A stretch of DNA of 22,809 bases from Armatimonadota bacterium (GTDB taxonomy: Bacteria > Armatimonadota > Fimbriimonadia > Fimbriimonadales > Fimbriimonadaceae). The notes under the pieces were generated by a model. The model ran no database searches. It worked only from the letters and a program-made list of their open reading frames with translations, and had not been told where the DNA came from. Of the stretch, positions 1 through 7,592 are shown in pieces. Both the position numbers and the translations under genes were made by a program. The number at the start of each line of letters is the position of its first letter. The first letter of the stretch is position 1. The stretch covers positions 1 to 22,809 of the forward strand of contig JAEVZK010000055.1 of NCBI GenBank assembly GCA_023392285.1, in the 5' to 3' direction.

Positions 1-1
1 A

Positions 2-127
2 AATCAAGAGGATGAGCACCATCACGGCGTGCCCGATATCCGAGCCACCGTAAAGTGCATTCTGTTGCAGCAGGCAGAAACCATCAACCGGCTCGCAGAT
101 TCGGAGCCGGCCATTCAGATGGTTTAA
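2..127 (+). CDS. C-terminal fragment of an unrecognised protein
   Basis: The second frame is open from the window edge to a TAA at 125-127 and gives 41 residues. It begins with an acidic and His-rich stretch (EDEHHHGVPDIR) and continues as an amphipathic helix-like segment (KCILLQQAETINRL). The other two plus frames close with stops within the first 55 bases. The composition looks like a genuine protein end, but I cannot assign a family from so short a tail. A 7-bp inverted repeat (88-94 with 104-110) lies inside the coding sequence and has no T-tract, so it is not a good terminator. The gene body lies upstream of the window. Confidence 0.45.
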   Translation, partial: NQEDEHHHGVPDIRATVKCILLQQAETINRLADSEPAIQMV

Positions 128-156
128 GCAGCCTGCAAAATAGCGCTCGCACGGGC

Positions 157-204
157 AGATCCCTCCGTGGCGCGCCGCAGGGCGTCGCTCCAGTCGGGAT
201 GACG
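157..204 (+). repeat. Palindromic intergenic repeat, subtype A, copy 1
   Basis: The unit starts AGATCCCTC and ends CGGGATGACG, with a GC-rich core containing CGCGCCGCAGGGCG. It is nearly identical to the copies at 503-550 and 569-616. The outer arms GATCCCTC/GGGATGAC are imperfectly complementary, so the unit can fold on itself. No transposase is nearby. Confidence 0.85.
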
Positions 205-223
205 TAAGCCTGTAAACAAAAAC

Positions 224-268
224 CGTCATCCCGAGTTCGAGCCGTCCCCCGGCTCGAACGAGGGATCT
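224..268 (-). repeat. Palindromic intergenic repeat, subtype B, copy 2
   Basis: The outer arms match subtype A but in the opposite orientation (CGTCATCCCGAG to GAGGGATCT). The core differs: it is a perfect 9-bp stem, GTTCGAGCC (235-243) with GGCTCGAAC (251-259), around a 7-nt loop. It is almost identical to the copy at 386-430. Confidence 0.85.
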
Positions 269-317
269 GAGTATAACCGCTGCTTGCTTCTAAACCCGTT
301 GCCGGCCTGTGAACCAG

Positions 318-369
318 AGATCGCACAGCCATTCCGCGCCGCAGGGCGGCGCTCCTGTCGGGATGACAG
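318..369 (+). repeat. Palindromic intergenic repeat, subtype A, diverged copy 3
   Basis: The right part (CGCGCCGCAGGGCG followed by GTCGGGATGACA) matches subtype A. The left arm is altered: AGATCGCACAGCCATT replaces AGATCCCTCCGT. This is the most degraded of the full-length copies. Confidence 0.75.
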
Positions 370-385
370 GCAATCAATATAAGCC

Positions 386-430
386 CGTCATCCCGAGTTC
401 GAGCCGTCCCCCGGCTCGAAAGAGGGATCT
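386..430 (-). repeat. Palindromic intergenic repeat, subtype B, copy 4
   Basis: This is the same unit as 224-268 with one change at the end of the stem (A for C at 421). The stem TTCGAGCC/GGCTCGAA (398-405 with 413-420) is intact. With copy 3 it repeats the A-then-inverted-B arrangement of copies 1 and 2, which suggests duplication of a pair. Confidence 0.85.
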
Positions 431-502
431 GAGCGAAGTTGTTGCTTGCTTGCAGTCGATCAGAGTAATCCTGCCCACGCACAAACGGGCACTCTCACAG
501 CC

Positions 503-550
503 AGATCCCTCCGTTCCGCGCCGCAGGGCGTCGCTCCAGTCGGGATGACG
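503..550 (+). repeat. Palindromic intergenic repeat, subtype A, copy 5
   Basis: A full-length subtype A unit differing from copy 1 mainly around GTTCCGCG versus GTGGCGCG in the core. It is followed after 18 bases by copy 6 in the same orientation. Confidence 0.85.
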
Positions 551-568
551 TGGCTGCCTCGGACAGCC

Positions 569-616
569 AGATCCCTCCGTTACGCGCCGCAGGGCGACGC
601 TTCAGTCGGGATGACG
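569..616 (+). repeat. Palindromic intergenic repeat, subtype A, copy 6
   Basis: A full-length subtype A unit (AGATCCCTCCG to CGGGATGACG). A short remnant, GCCGTCATC at 632-640, follows and may be the edge of a lost inverted partner, as in the 1/2 and 3/4 pairs. Confidence 0.85.
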
Positions 617-815
617 TGCCATAAACACAAAGCCGTCATCAGTAGCTAGGGAGAACCACGGCGGGATCGCGTTGCCGCCCAGATGCATGGTTGCGGGGAA
701 GACAGCAGAACGTGTGACAAAAAGACCCAGTTTTTTGCAAAGGTGTACTACAATGAAATGATGTTGCAAGACGTTTCTCATGTCATGCATCGGATGGGCG
801 ATCCGGAGTTCCTCT
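617..815. other. Gene-free stretch before the membrane protein gene
   Basis: With the repeats upstream, 128-815 carries no gene I can support. This part probably holds the promoter of the 816 gene. A -10-like TACAAT is present at 749-754, but the nearest -35-like TTGCAA (735-740) is only 8 bases away, so I do not call a promoter. The open frames crossing it are antisense or repeat-derived. Confidence 0.5.
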
Positions 816-1337
816 ATGGCAAAAACGTACGGCGTGGCTAGGCAGAAGGAACACCGTGTGGCGCTCGATGGATGGTCGCTCGGCCTGGTCGTCGGCATCG
901 CTGGCTTTTGGCTGATCAACTGCATCGATCTCGCCATTTTCCACCCGTGGACATGGAACGCGTGGCGGAAAATGGCGGGAATCCCGCCACTCCCGCTCAA
1001 ATATTGGGATATGTTCACGAGGGAACTGTTCAACTTTGAGCGCTGGTCCTTGGTGATTTTGTCCGCTGCGGCCGCCATGCTCATCAATGGCTTGCGGCTG
1101 CCCCGCATGGAATCAAAGGCTCGGGAGGGGAAGGACCGGACGGCGCCCATTCTCTTTGGGTCGATGACCGTGGTTTGGCTGTGGCTCGATGGCGTCCTTT
1201 GGGTGCCTTCCTCGAGAGAGGGTTTTTATAACTGGATCGCGGACGTGGCGACCGGCATTCTCGTTGTAGGGATGCTCTTTGGATTGACCTTTATCCTCGT
1301 ACGCGCGGCGATGCGCCTATTCCTCGTGCAATCATGA
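816..1337 (+). CDS. Hypothetical four-helix membrane protein
   Basis: 173 residues. I chose the ATG at 816 rather than the upstream in-frame ATG at 780 because GGAG at 805-808 sits 7 nt before it. Four hydrophobic segments are visible: about residues 19-42 (WSLGLVVGIAGFWL...), 78-98, 113-133 and 138-168. The loops are short and the protein is Trp-rich. I recognise no family motif. The stop overlaps the ATG of the prepilin-like gene (ATGA at 1334-1337), so the two are probably co-translated and may act together, for example as a membrane partner of the pilin-like protein; that role is inference only. Confidence 0.75.
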   Translation: MAKTYGVARQKEHRVALDGWSLGLVVGIAGFWLINCIDLAIFHPWTWNAWRKMAGIPPLPLKYWDMFTRELFNFERWSLVILSAAAAMLINGLRLPRMESKAREGKDRTAPILFGSMTVVWLWLDGVLWVPSSREGFYNWIADVATGILVVGMLFGLTFILVRAAMRLFLVQS

Positions 1338-1963
1338 AACGAACTCAAGCATTTTCACTCACCGAAGTCTTGGTGGTCCTTGTGATTATTGCGTTGCTGG
1401 CGGCCATCATCTTTCCCATTTTTCAGAACGCGAAACGGAAGTCGATGGAAGCGCCTTGCGCGGCTAACCTTCGGCAGATCGCGGTAGCGACCACTCAATA
1501 CATGCAGGACAACGATGACCGGCTGCCTTCTAATTTCACGGAGCTGGCCGCGTCGGTGCCGAATATCGCCGCCGTTTTACGCTGCCCTTCCGAGAAGACG
1601 ACGGGCGCGAATACGTCCGAATCGAAGCGGATGGGGAAGGCGGTCAGCTATTTTTACGTCTTCAACAATCCGGAATTTCGAAGGGTTCTGCTGGAGGCCG
1701 ATCCTAACCACGGGATCGCCTATTGCGTACTGCACGGCGAGGCGTCGGCTACTTTGGGCGAAGATTTCGACGCGCTGCGTGACACGACCGGGCTCGTATT
1801 GCGGCTTCGCCGAGACGGGTCGATTCAGCATGCGAAGGTGGGGCATATGTGTGGCCCGGCGACCGCGATGGGGCAGATGCAGGGACGGTCTTACTGGGGT
1901 TTGGTCAGCGACACGAAGTGCGTGGAACCCTTCTGCTTTGGACTGACTCAGCCCTGCCCTTGA
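1334..1963 (+). CDS. Type IV prepilin-like protein with N-terminal methylation motif
   Basis: 209 residues. The N-terminus is a short basic leader (MKRTQA) followed by FSLTE and a roughly 20-residue hydrophobic helix ending in FPIF. This is the class III signal of type IV pilins and type II secretion pseudopilins, cut by a prepilin peptidase after residue 6, with Glu at +5 of the mature protein. Position -1 is Ala, not the usual Gly. The segment CAANLRQIA...YMQDNDDRLP is typical of the abundant DUF1559-like pseudopilins of Armatimonadota and Planctomycetota. The rest is soluble with several Cys (CPSE, MCGP, the C-terminal KCVEPFCF). It overlaps the upstream membrane protein gene by 4 nt. No pilus assembly genes are in the window, so whether it builds a fibre or is a displayed surface protein is unknown. 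Confidence 0.85.
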   Translation: MKRTQAFSLTEVLVVLVIIALLAAIIFPIFQNAKRKSMEAPCAANLRQIAVATTQYMQDNDDRLPSNFTELAASVPNIAAVLRCPSEKTTGANTSESKRMGKAVSYFYVFNNPEFRRVLLEADPNHGIAYCVLHGEASATLGEDFDALRDTTGLVLRLRRDGSIQHAKVGHMCGPATAMGQMQGRSYWGLVSDTKCVEPFCFGLTQPCP

Positions 1964-1969
1964 ACCTTA

Positions 1970-3946
1970 CTAATAAGGCATTTTCGTCACCGCTTTGGTG
2001 ATGAGGGCGAGGCCGATGGATGCCATCGAAACGAGGCCGGTGCCGCAAGAGAAACCGGCGAGGAGGACGGGGGCATAGCGAATCCATTGATCCTCGCCGT
2101 ACCGCTTCGCCATGACTTTTTTGCCGAACCAGGCGCCTAAGAACTGCGGCACGGTGTTTGCGGGAAGCAGCCCAATGCCTCCGGCGAAGCCATAGAAAAA
2201 CATCACCGGAATCTTGACGAGACTACAAATGCCGAAGAGAACGAGGCCTCCGGCGGTGCCGACCGCGATGCGCAGAGGATCGATCGCCTTGGCAAACCAA
2301 TTCACCGCTCCGGCATCTTGGGGCGCATTGATTTGCATAATGACGGATTGACTGGTGGACTGGACGGGCCAAAACTTCTGCGCGTACGGAAATTGGCCGG
2401 TCGGCAGGACGGTTGAATTCCAGAAGAAGCTCCAGAAGAGGAAGCTGGCGATGAGGACGAGGGGAAACATGAGCGCCTCAGCCTTGAGGATGCTGGTGAA
2501 CTTGGTCCCGGTGAGCTCGACTTCGCGAAATCTTTGCGCGGCCCATCCGTAGTCGGCGAGGGGCATCGGGGCGTACCAGACGTCGACTCTTTTGTATCCG
2601 CTGGCGACGACGCTCGCCTCTTTCAGGTACGGAAACGCGACTCCTCGGCCGGTGAGTCCAATCATTCGCGCCGAGATGTAGCTGTTGAGCGGGCTCCACA
2701 CGAGACCGAAGAAGACGAGGATCCAGATGGGGAACTGGGGCACGAGGCGATGGCTGACGAGGATGAGCGTGATCGTCGCGAAGAGCCAAGCGCAGACGGC
2801 GATGTAGACGGGAATATCGCCTCTTCCGGCGGGTGGCGCGATCGAATGGCCGCGCGTTCCGCGGTTGCGCCTTGCTTCTCGAAAGGCCTTGATGACGAGC
2901 GCGATGCCGATGACGGCGATGGAAAGATTGACGCCGATCCCGATCGAAAGCCAGAAATCCATATCGACGGTGAGCTTGGTGAGAAGTGCGTCGGAGCCAA
3001 ACTTGTAGGTGGGCAGCAGCCCAAACGAATGCAGGATTGGGTTCGCGACGATCATCGCGAGCACGCTTGCCGCGCAGGCTCCGGCGACGATCTCGAAGGG
3101 AAGAACGAAGCCGATGAGGATGTTGCCGAGGCTGAAAGAAATGCCGATGATGGCGGCGGGCAGGACGGTTTCGATGTTGCGGGTGTAGTCAGCGAACGGG
3201 ATTGGGAGGACTTGCAGCGGCTGGCCAAAGAGACTTCCGGAGAGGACGGGAATTCCGACGTAAACGAATCCGAAGAGCAGCCCGATTACGGTTCCGGCGG
3301 AGAAGATATTCCATCGCCAGCTCTCGGAGCCAGCTTCGCTGAGCGCGGTTGCGCCGCTCGCAGCGACTGGCGCGTAGGGAAATGGCAGTTTCTCGACGTC
3401 GCTGGTGATGCGGAAAAGGGTGTATCCAAGACCCATCCAACTCAATCTTCCCATCAGCTCGGCGAGCACGAGGAGACCAATCGGAACCCACCAATCGGGG
3501 TGCCAAAGCTCGCGATGAGTGATCGCGGCGCTGGTTCCTGGCGGGACGGCCCAAGTCGGAATCTGGTTTGCGATGCCTTTCGCGGCGGGCGAAACGGCAA
3601 AGTAGGCGTTCCAAATCAGTTGAGAAAAAGGGCCCCCACCCAAGCCGCGTTCGATGTTGACGACGCTGGTGAGACCTGCGGCGATGTAGAACAGGACGTA
3701 GATTTCCTGTTTTTTAAGCGGATTGTAGCTTCGGCGTGCGACTTCGGCGAAGAGCACGATCGTGACCCATTCGGCGGCTTCCCCGACGCCTTGGCCGGCA
3801 ACCAGGCCGAGATACATGCCTCCCGGCAGCATGAAAAGCGAGATGAAGAAGGCACCGATAACGGTCTTGAGGGTGAAGCCGTCTTCAAACTTTTGAGGCT
3901 CGGGAAGAATCTCCCGAACCTCTTTGATTTCCTGGTCTTGGCTCAA
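1970..3946 (-). CDS. OPT-like multi-pass membrane transporter
   Basis: 658 residues, very hydrophobic, with roughly 14 membrane segments spread from residue 28 to the C-terminus. Family evidence: GGMYLGLVAGQGVGEAAEW near residues 42-60 and LPFPYAPVAASGATAL at 187-202 resemble the oligopeptide transporter (OPT) superfamily, whose members move peptides or metal chelates with protons. The length also suits that family. The start is a TTG placed directly after the TAA of the upstream gene, with no intervening base. No ATG or GTG lies between it and the first membrane helix, so TTG is the only sensible start. Translation is probably coupled to the upstream STN-like protein. The substrate is unknown. 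It ends 6 bases from the convergent prepilin-like gene. Confidence 0.8.
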   Translation of the reverse strand: MSQDQEIKEVREILPEPQKFEDGFTLKTVIGAFFISLFMLPGGMYLGLVAGQGVGEAAEWVTIVLFAEVARRSYNPLKKQEIYVLFYIAAGLTSVVNIERGLGGGPFSQLIWNAYFAVSPAAKGIANQIPTWAVPPGTSAAITHRELWHPDWWVPIGLLVLAELMGRLSWMGLGYTLFRITSDVEKLPFPYAPVAASGATALSEAGSESWRWNIFSAGTVIGLLFGFVYVGIPVLSGSLFGQPLQVLPIPFADYTRNIETVLPAAIIGISFSLGNILIGFVLPFEIVAGACAASVLAMIVANPILHSFGLLPTYKFGSDALLTKLTVDMDFWLSIGIGVNLSIAVIGIALVIKAFREARRNRGTRGHSIAPPAGRGDIPVYIAVCAWLFATITLILVSHRLVPQFPIWILVFFGLVWSPLNSYISARMIGLTGRGVAFPYLKEASVVASGYKRVDVWYAPMPLADYGWAAQRFREVELTGTKFTSILKAEALMFPLVLIASFLFWSFFWNSTVLPTGQFPYAQKFWPVQSTSQSVIMQINAPQDAGAVNWFAKAIDPLRIAVGTAGGLVLFGICSLVKIPVMFFYGFAGGIGLLPANTVPQFLGAWFGKKVMAKRYGEDQWIRYAPVLLAGFSCGTGLVSMASIGLALITKAVTKMPY

Positions 3947-6121
3947 TTACGAACGCGGTGGCGGTGGCAATTGCTCTCCGCCTCCACCTCCGCCACCGAT
4001 TTCGCCGGGCTTCACATCTTTGTAGGCCTTGCGCAACTGCTCCAATTTGACCGCGACCTTCTTTCGAAAGTCTTCCGGAAGATCTTTGTAAGCCACTTTC
4101 TTGGTGAGGAGAGATGTTGACTCGGTCAAGCCCCCCTGGTAAGAAAGGGCGTCCGTAAATTTAAAATCGAATAGAATTGAGCGCTGCGTCTTCATGTCGA
4201 ACTTCGCCTCATCTGGCTTCGGATATTTCGTGTACCACGGCATAACATCCGGCCGTTCCATCCCAAGCAGGTACTGCGCCAACGAATCCTCATCGAATTG
4301 AGTGCTGATATATGGCATATCGCCCCCGCCTTCCCCTCCGGTCATCATCACAACTGGGCGCGCACTATCTGCGCAAGTGATGGTCGTCGATGACGGAAAA
4401 CCGTTAGGCATCGACTCCGTGGGTTCTCTCATCAACGTATTGTAAATCGCGTCCCAATCGAAATTGGGAGTCCGTCCAGCTTCGGGAGGTGCTGTCACGG
4501 TCAAATTAGGGTACGAACCGTAAACCGTGCTAGTCAACATATCGATCTGAGCTTGACTCAAGTTCCTCAGAAGAAGCGGCTGCCCTGTCTTAAACGCACT
4601 CTTCTGATTCGAACTCAGTGAGCCGTAAAACTTCAGAAGCCTTCCGTCGGAATACTCATACGGACCGCCCTCGCCATCCGCGAGCAAGATCTGAGGCAAC
4701 ATCGTTCCGAACTGGTCGATATTCTGACCGGGCGAAGTTTGCGCGTATTCTGCCGAACTGTCGATGGTGACGCGTCCGTCGGCGACGACCTGCTTCAGGT
4801 ATTTCGTCAGCGCCGTCCGGTCGGCTCGCGACGTTCGCAAACCAAGTAGCGACTGGGGGCGGATGCGCATCGTCGGACCAGACTCATCAAACAGCAAATT
4901 CATCATCTGGAACGAATTGAGCAATGAGCGGGACGTAAGATTCTTTTCAAAGCTGAAAGCCACCATGAACGTGCCCATGTCCGGCACCGCCGCAATTAAA
5001 TTCTTTCCTCTCTTCGCCGCGACTTGCAGGAGGGCTGGCCCGGCAAACAACGACAGCGGCTCATTCTCAGCCGGGTTCAAAAAGAGTTTCTTGAGACGAT
5101 CCGGCATGGTGAACCCACGCCCATTCGTCCTCATTGCCTGCAGGAACATTTCCTTTAAGGCCTTCGCATTCTCGTCCAGTTCCAGAGGCTCGTCATCCTT
5201 TGCGTCTCCGGTCGGCATTTCTGTTCGGTCGGTGCTCGTAGGATCGGCGAGAGAATCGTTATTCTCGAACATCACCTTGCCCGTTTTGTCCGCGATCTTG
5301 ATCTCGCATGTCACTCCGGAGCCGGTCGTCACATTCTTCGTGAGCGCGAGGAGAACCTTGCCCACCGGCTTATCCATGCGGCCGCGCTGATACATGCTCG
5401 TCGAATAAAATTGGTTGTTATTGGTTTCGGGAATCGCTTGGTTCAGCGCATCTGCCCAAATGTTCTGCTCTTTGATCAAGTCGTTCAGAAAAGCCAACGT
5501 TTTCTCGGGCAAAGCTCGCTGCATCTTCGTGGGTTGGGTCGAGAAAACCACCCGGTAATTGTCAGGCAGCTCTGCCAATTGCACCGGATCGAGCGTCATG
5601 ATCATCCGCGACATCGCCCGGCCACCGGGGGATCCCTGTTCGAGCGTTTGCTGGCGCTGGTAAGCCATCTGATCAAAGCGTCCAGAATTTGGCTGGCCGC
5701 TGTCCTTGATCTTCAGCGCCAAATCTTTCGCCGCCGCCTCGGTAAACGCGGTCAGCTTCGCAGCCGCGTCCGCTCGCTTCTTGATCTGCTTGGCGAAATC
5801 CTTTGCAATCCTGGCCGTGTCTTCCTTCTGAGCCGCCAACTCGGCCTGCGTATCACGCACGAGGTTCCACCCATCATTCGTCTTCTCCCATTTGCCCATC
5901 ACCATGCGCGCGATCTCCGCCCGAATATCTTCGATCTTCGCATCGTGAAACCGCATGATCAGCACGTCGCGATTGAACGCTGGCGCAGCAAAATAATGGG
6001 ACCTCGCGGCCTCACCGAGACGCGCCACCAACTGCGGGACGGTCTCGCCGGCGCTATCGAAAGAGAGCGTCTTATCCTGGGCAACAGAGGCCAAGACCAC
6101 AAGCGATAGAGCGCCAATCAT
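3947..6121 (-). CDS. Secreted protein with secretin/STN-like N-terminal domain
   Basis: 724 residues from the ATG at 6121; a GTG at 6124 directly precedes it. The first 15 residues (MIGALSLVVLASVAQ) look like a short signal peptide without the usual basic start. Residues about 17-88 have the pattern of the short secretin/TonB N-terminal (STN) fold: LSFDSAGETVPQLVARLGEA, then an (D)VLIMRFHDAKIEDI strand-helix and NDGWNLV. A charged Ala/Lys/Asp-rich helix follows (90-145, probable coiled coil), then a long region I do not recognise and a C-terminal Gly run followed by PPPPRS. No secretin pore domain is apparent. It is immediately followed by the OPT-like transporter gene and likely forms an operon with it, so a periplasmic accessory or substrate-handling role is possible but unproven. 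Confidence 0.75.
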   Translation of the reverse strand: MIGALSLVVLASVAQDKTLSFDSAGETVPQLVARLGEAARSHYFAAPAFNRDVLIMRFHDAKIEDIRAEIARMVMGKWEKTNDGWNLVRDTQAELAAQKEDTARIAKDFAKQIKKRADAAAKLTAFTEAAAKDLALKIKDSGQPNSGRFDQMAYQRQQTLEQGSPGGRAMSRMIMTLDPVQLAELPDNYRVVFSTQPTKMQRALPEKTLAFLNDLIKEQNIWADALNQAIPETNNNQFYSTSMYQRGRMDKPVGKVLLALTKNVTTGSGVTCEIKIADKTGKVMFENNDSLADPTSTDRTEMPTGDAKDDEPLELDENAKALKEMFLQAMRTNGRGFTMPDRLKKLFLNPAENEPLSLFAGPALLQVAAKRGKNLIAAVPDMGTFMVAFSFEKNLTSRSLLNSFQMMNLLFDESGPTMRIRPQSLLGLRTSRADRTALTKYLKQVVADGRVTIDSSAEYAQTSPGQNIDQFGTMLPQILLADGEGGPYEYSDGRLLKFYGSLSSNQKSAFKTGQPLLLRNLSQAQIDMLTSTVYGSYPNLTVTAPPEAGRTPNFDWDAIYNTLMREPTESMPNGFPSSTTITCADSARPVVMMTGGEGGGDMPYISTQFDEDSLAQYLLGMERPDVMPWYTKYPKPDEAKFDMKTQRSILFDFKFTDALSYQGGLTESTSLLTKKVAYKDLPEDFRKKVAVKLEQLRKAYKDVKPGEIGGGGGGGEQLPPPPRS

Positions 6122-6128
6122 CACTAAC

Positions 6129-6134
6129 AGAGTA
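6129..6134 (-). promoter_or_regulatory. Candidate -10 element for a leaderless STN-protein mRNA
   Basis: TACTCT on the minus strand ends 7 nt before the ATG at 6121, and no Shine-Dalgarno sequence is visible. This fits a TANNNT box placing the transcription start at or next to the start codon. A clear -35 is not visible. Confidence 0.4.
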
Positions 6135-6170
6135 CAGCAAAAATAGCGAAACGGTTAGACTATTCCGGCA

Positions 6171-7421
6171 ATGTCGAGGTGGTGGTTTGAGGGCCTGAGT
6201 CGGTACCAATGGCAAGTCTTGCTGCTGGCATGGTTCGGCTGGGTTTTCGATATTATGGACTCCGCCCTGTTCGGCCTCGCCAAGGTGCCGATGCTCACCC
6301 AAATGATGGGCGAGCGATACAAGATCGATGGCGGCAAGGTGGATTCGCTCCTTCAAGTCGTATTTCTGCTTGGTTGGGCGGTCGGCGGACTGATTTTCGG
6401 CATCCTCGCCGATCGCTGGAGCCGAACCCGCACGCTCATCCTTACAATCCTCCTCTACTGCGCGTTCACTGGCCTTACGGCTTTGTGCCGCACCCCTGAA
6501 CAAGTGGCGCTGGTTCGATTCCTCACGGCTTTAGGCATTGGAGGAGAGTGGGCAGCTGGGGCGACACTCGTTGCCGAGGTTCTCCCCGACCGCTCGCGAG
6601 CCGGTGCCGCCTCATTCATTCAGAGCGCTGCCGCTTTCGGCCCTATTCTCGCCGCCTTGATCAATATCGCGTTGAAGGGTCAGGCGTGGCAGTGGCTCTT
6701 CGTCGTCGGCATCGCTCCTGCCATCTTGTGCGTGTTGCTTCGGGTCGGCGTAAAAGAGCCGGAACGCGTAGGCGGAAAGCCCAAGGCGCCATTGCGGGAG
6801 CTTTGGAAAGCTGGGCAATATCGCCGGAGAGCGATCGTCGCCACCGCGATCGGAGTCGTGGGTATCGCCGGCGCGGGAACTGCGACGTACTGGGCCCCTA
6901 ATTTGGTCAAGACAGTCAGTGCTGGCCTTCCGAAAGAGACGCTCGACGCCCGGACGAGTATCGTCACCATGTGCTCTCACGTCGGCACGCTCCTCGGCGT
7001 TTTCCTGGTTCCTTGGCTTTGTCAGCAATTTGGCCGAAGGAGAGTGATCGGAGGATTTTTCCTGTTGACGCCGATCGTGCTGCTCGTAGGTCTCAGTTCG
7101 CCCAGCTACGAGAAGCTGCTCGTCGCGCTGCCGTTTGTCAATTTCTTCGCGATTGGCGTCAGCGCATCCTTCGTTTTGTACTTCCCGGAGCTGTTTCCCG
7201 GACGCATACGCGCTACCGGAACCGGCTTGGCTTACAACGTGGGCAGGCTCTTTGCGATACCGGTCCCGCTGATCACTGGCTTGCTGATCGACCGCTTTGG
7301 TGGCCCGGCCCAAGGAGGCGTCGCCACGGCGATGATCTTAACCGGCGGCATCTATTTAATTGGTTTGGTTGCGGTGACCTTCGCACCCGAAACCAAGGGG
7401 CAAGCTCTGCCTGAAGAGTGA
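6171..7421 (+). CDS. MFS transporter, aromatic acid/sugar:H+ symporter type
   Basis: 416 residues with about 12 membrane helices. The helix 2-3 loop carries the MFS signature GILADRWSRTRT (residues 77-88), and helix 1 contains acidic residues (FDIMD, 26-30), as in the metabolite:H+ symporter branch that includes PcaK- and NanT-like proteins. GIGGEWAAGATLVAEVLPDRSRA after helix 4 is another typical element, and LYFPELFPGRIRATGTGLAYNVGR marks the second half. The ATG at 6171 has no Shine-Dalgarno sequence; TAGACT at 6156-6161 is a possible -10 box 9 nt upstream. It diverges from the STN-protein gene across about 50 bases. The substrate cannot be told from sequence; a carboxylic acid or sugar is likely for this branch. 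Confidence 0.88.
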   Translation: MSRWWFEGLSRYQWQVLLLAWFGWVFDIMDSALFGLAKVPMLTQMMGERYKIDGGKVDSLLQVVFLLGWAVGGLIFGILADRWSRTRTLILTILLYCAFTGLTALCRTPEQVALVRFLTALGIGGEWAAGATLVAEVLPDRSRAGAASFIQSAAAFGPILAALINIALKGQAWQWLFVVGIAPAILCVLLRVGVKEPERVGGKPKAPLRELWKAGQYRRRAIVATAIGVVGIAGAGTATYWAPNLVKTVSAGLPKETLDARTSIVTMCSHVGTLLGVFLVPWLCQQFGRRRVIGGFFLLTPIVLLVGLSSPSYEKLLVALPFVNFFAIGVSASFVLYFPELFPGRIRATGTGLAYNVGRLFAIPVPLITGLLIDRFGGPAQGGVATAMILTGGIYLIGLVAVTFAPETKGQALPEE

Positions 7422-7587
7422 GTGGAGAATGGAGAATGGTGAATAGTAAATAGTGAAGGAGCGGCAGGAAAGGAACGTTCGGCGGTTTCAGGTCCAGGGA
7501 AATCCGAACGATCAAAATTACCCCTTAGCCTATTCACCACTCTCTATTCACTATTCACTATTCACCATTCACTACTCACCTCTCACC
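7416..7587. repeat. Heptamer-like short repeats forming a large imperfect inverted repeat
   Basis: The left arm (7416-7457) is built from (G)TGAATAG/GGAGAAT-type 7-mers. The right arm (7531-7587) is built from the complementary CTATTCA/CCATTCA units. The arms are imperfect reverse complements about 40 bases long around a roughly 73-base unique centre. The left arm overlaps the last codons and stop of the MFS gene. The element fills the gap between two convergent genes (MFS and ndk), so its RNA could form a long hairpin serving as a bidirectional terminator. It resembles the short tandemly repeated repetitive heptamers known from cyanobacteria and other phyla. Confidence 0.75.
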
Positions 7588-7592
7588 AGTTG

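Noticed and set aside
88..110. CCGGCTC...GAGCCGG inverted repeat as a terminator
   Set aside because: It lies before the stop of the partial gene and is not followed by a T-run.
84..649. Short open frames on both strands across the repeats, with repeated RSSRGTARTRDDG-like peptides
   Set aside because: The repeated peptides are translations of the palindromic repeats, not genes.
602..1150. Minus-strand open frame of 182 codons
   Set aside because: Antisense to the four-helix membrane protein, which has a well-placed Shine-Dalgarno sequence and overlaps the next gene as in an operon.
2534..4120. Long plus-strand open frame of 528 codons antisense to the OPT-like transporter
   Set aside because: It is the shadow of the transporter's codon bias. 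Its product is an improbable Asp/Glu/Gly-rich sequence with no domain, while the opposite strand gives a coherent membrane protein.
5411..6109. Plus-strand open frame of 232 codons antisense to the STN-like protein
   Set aside because: Arg/Leu/His-rich translation without domain features; the opposite strand has a signal peptide and a recognisable N-terminal domain.
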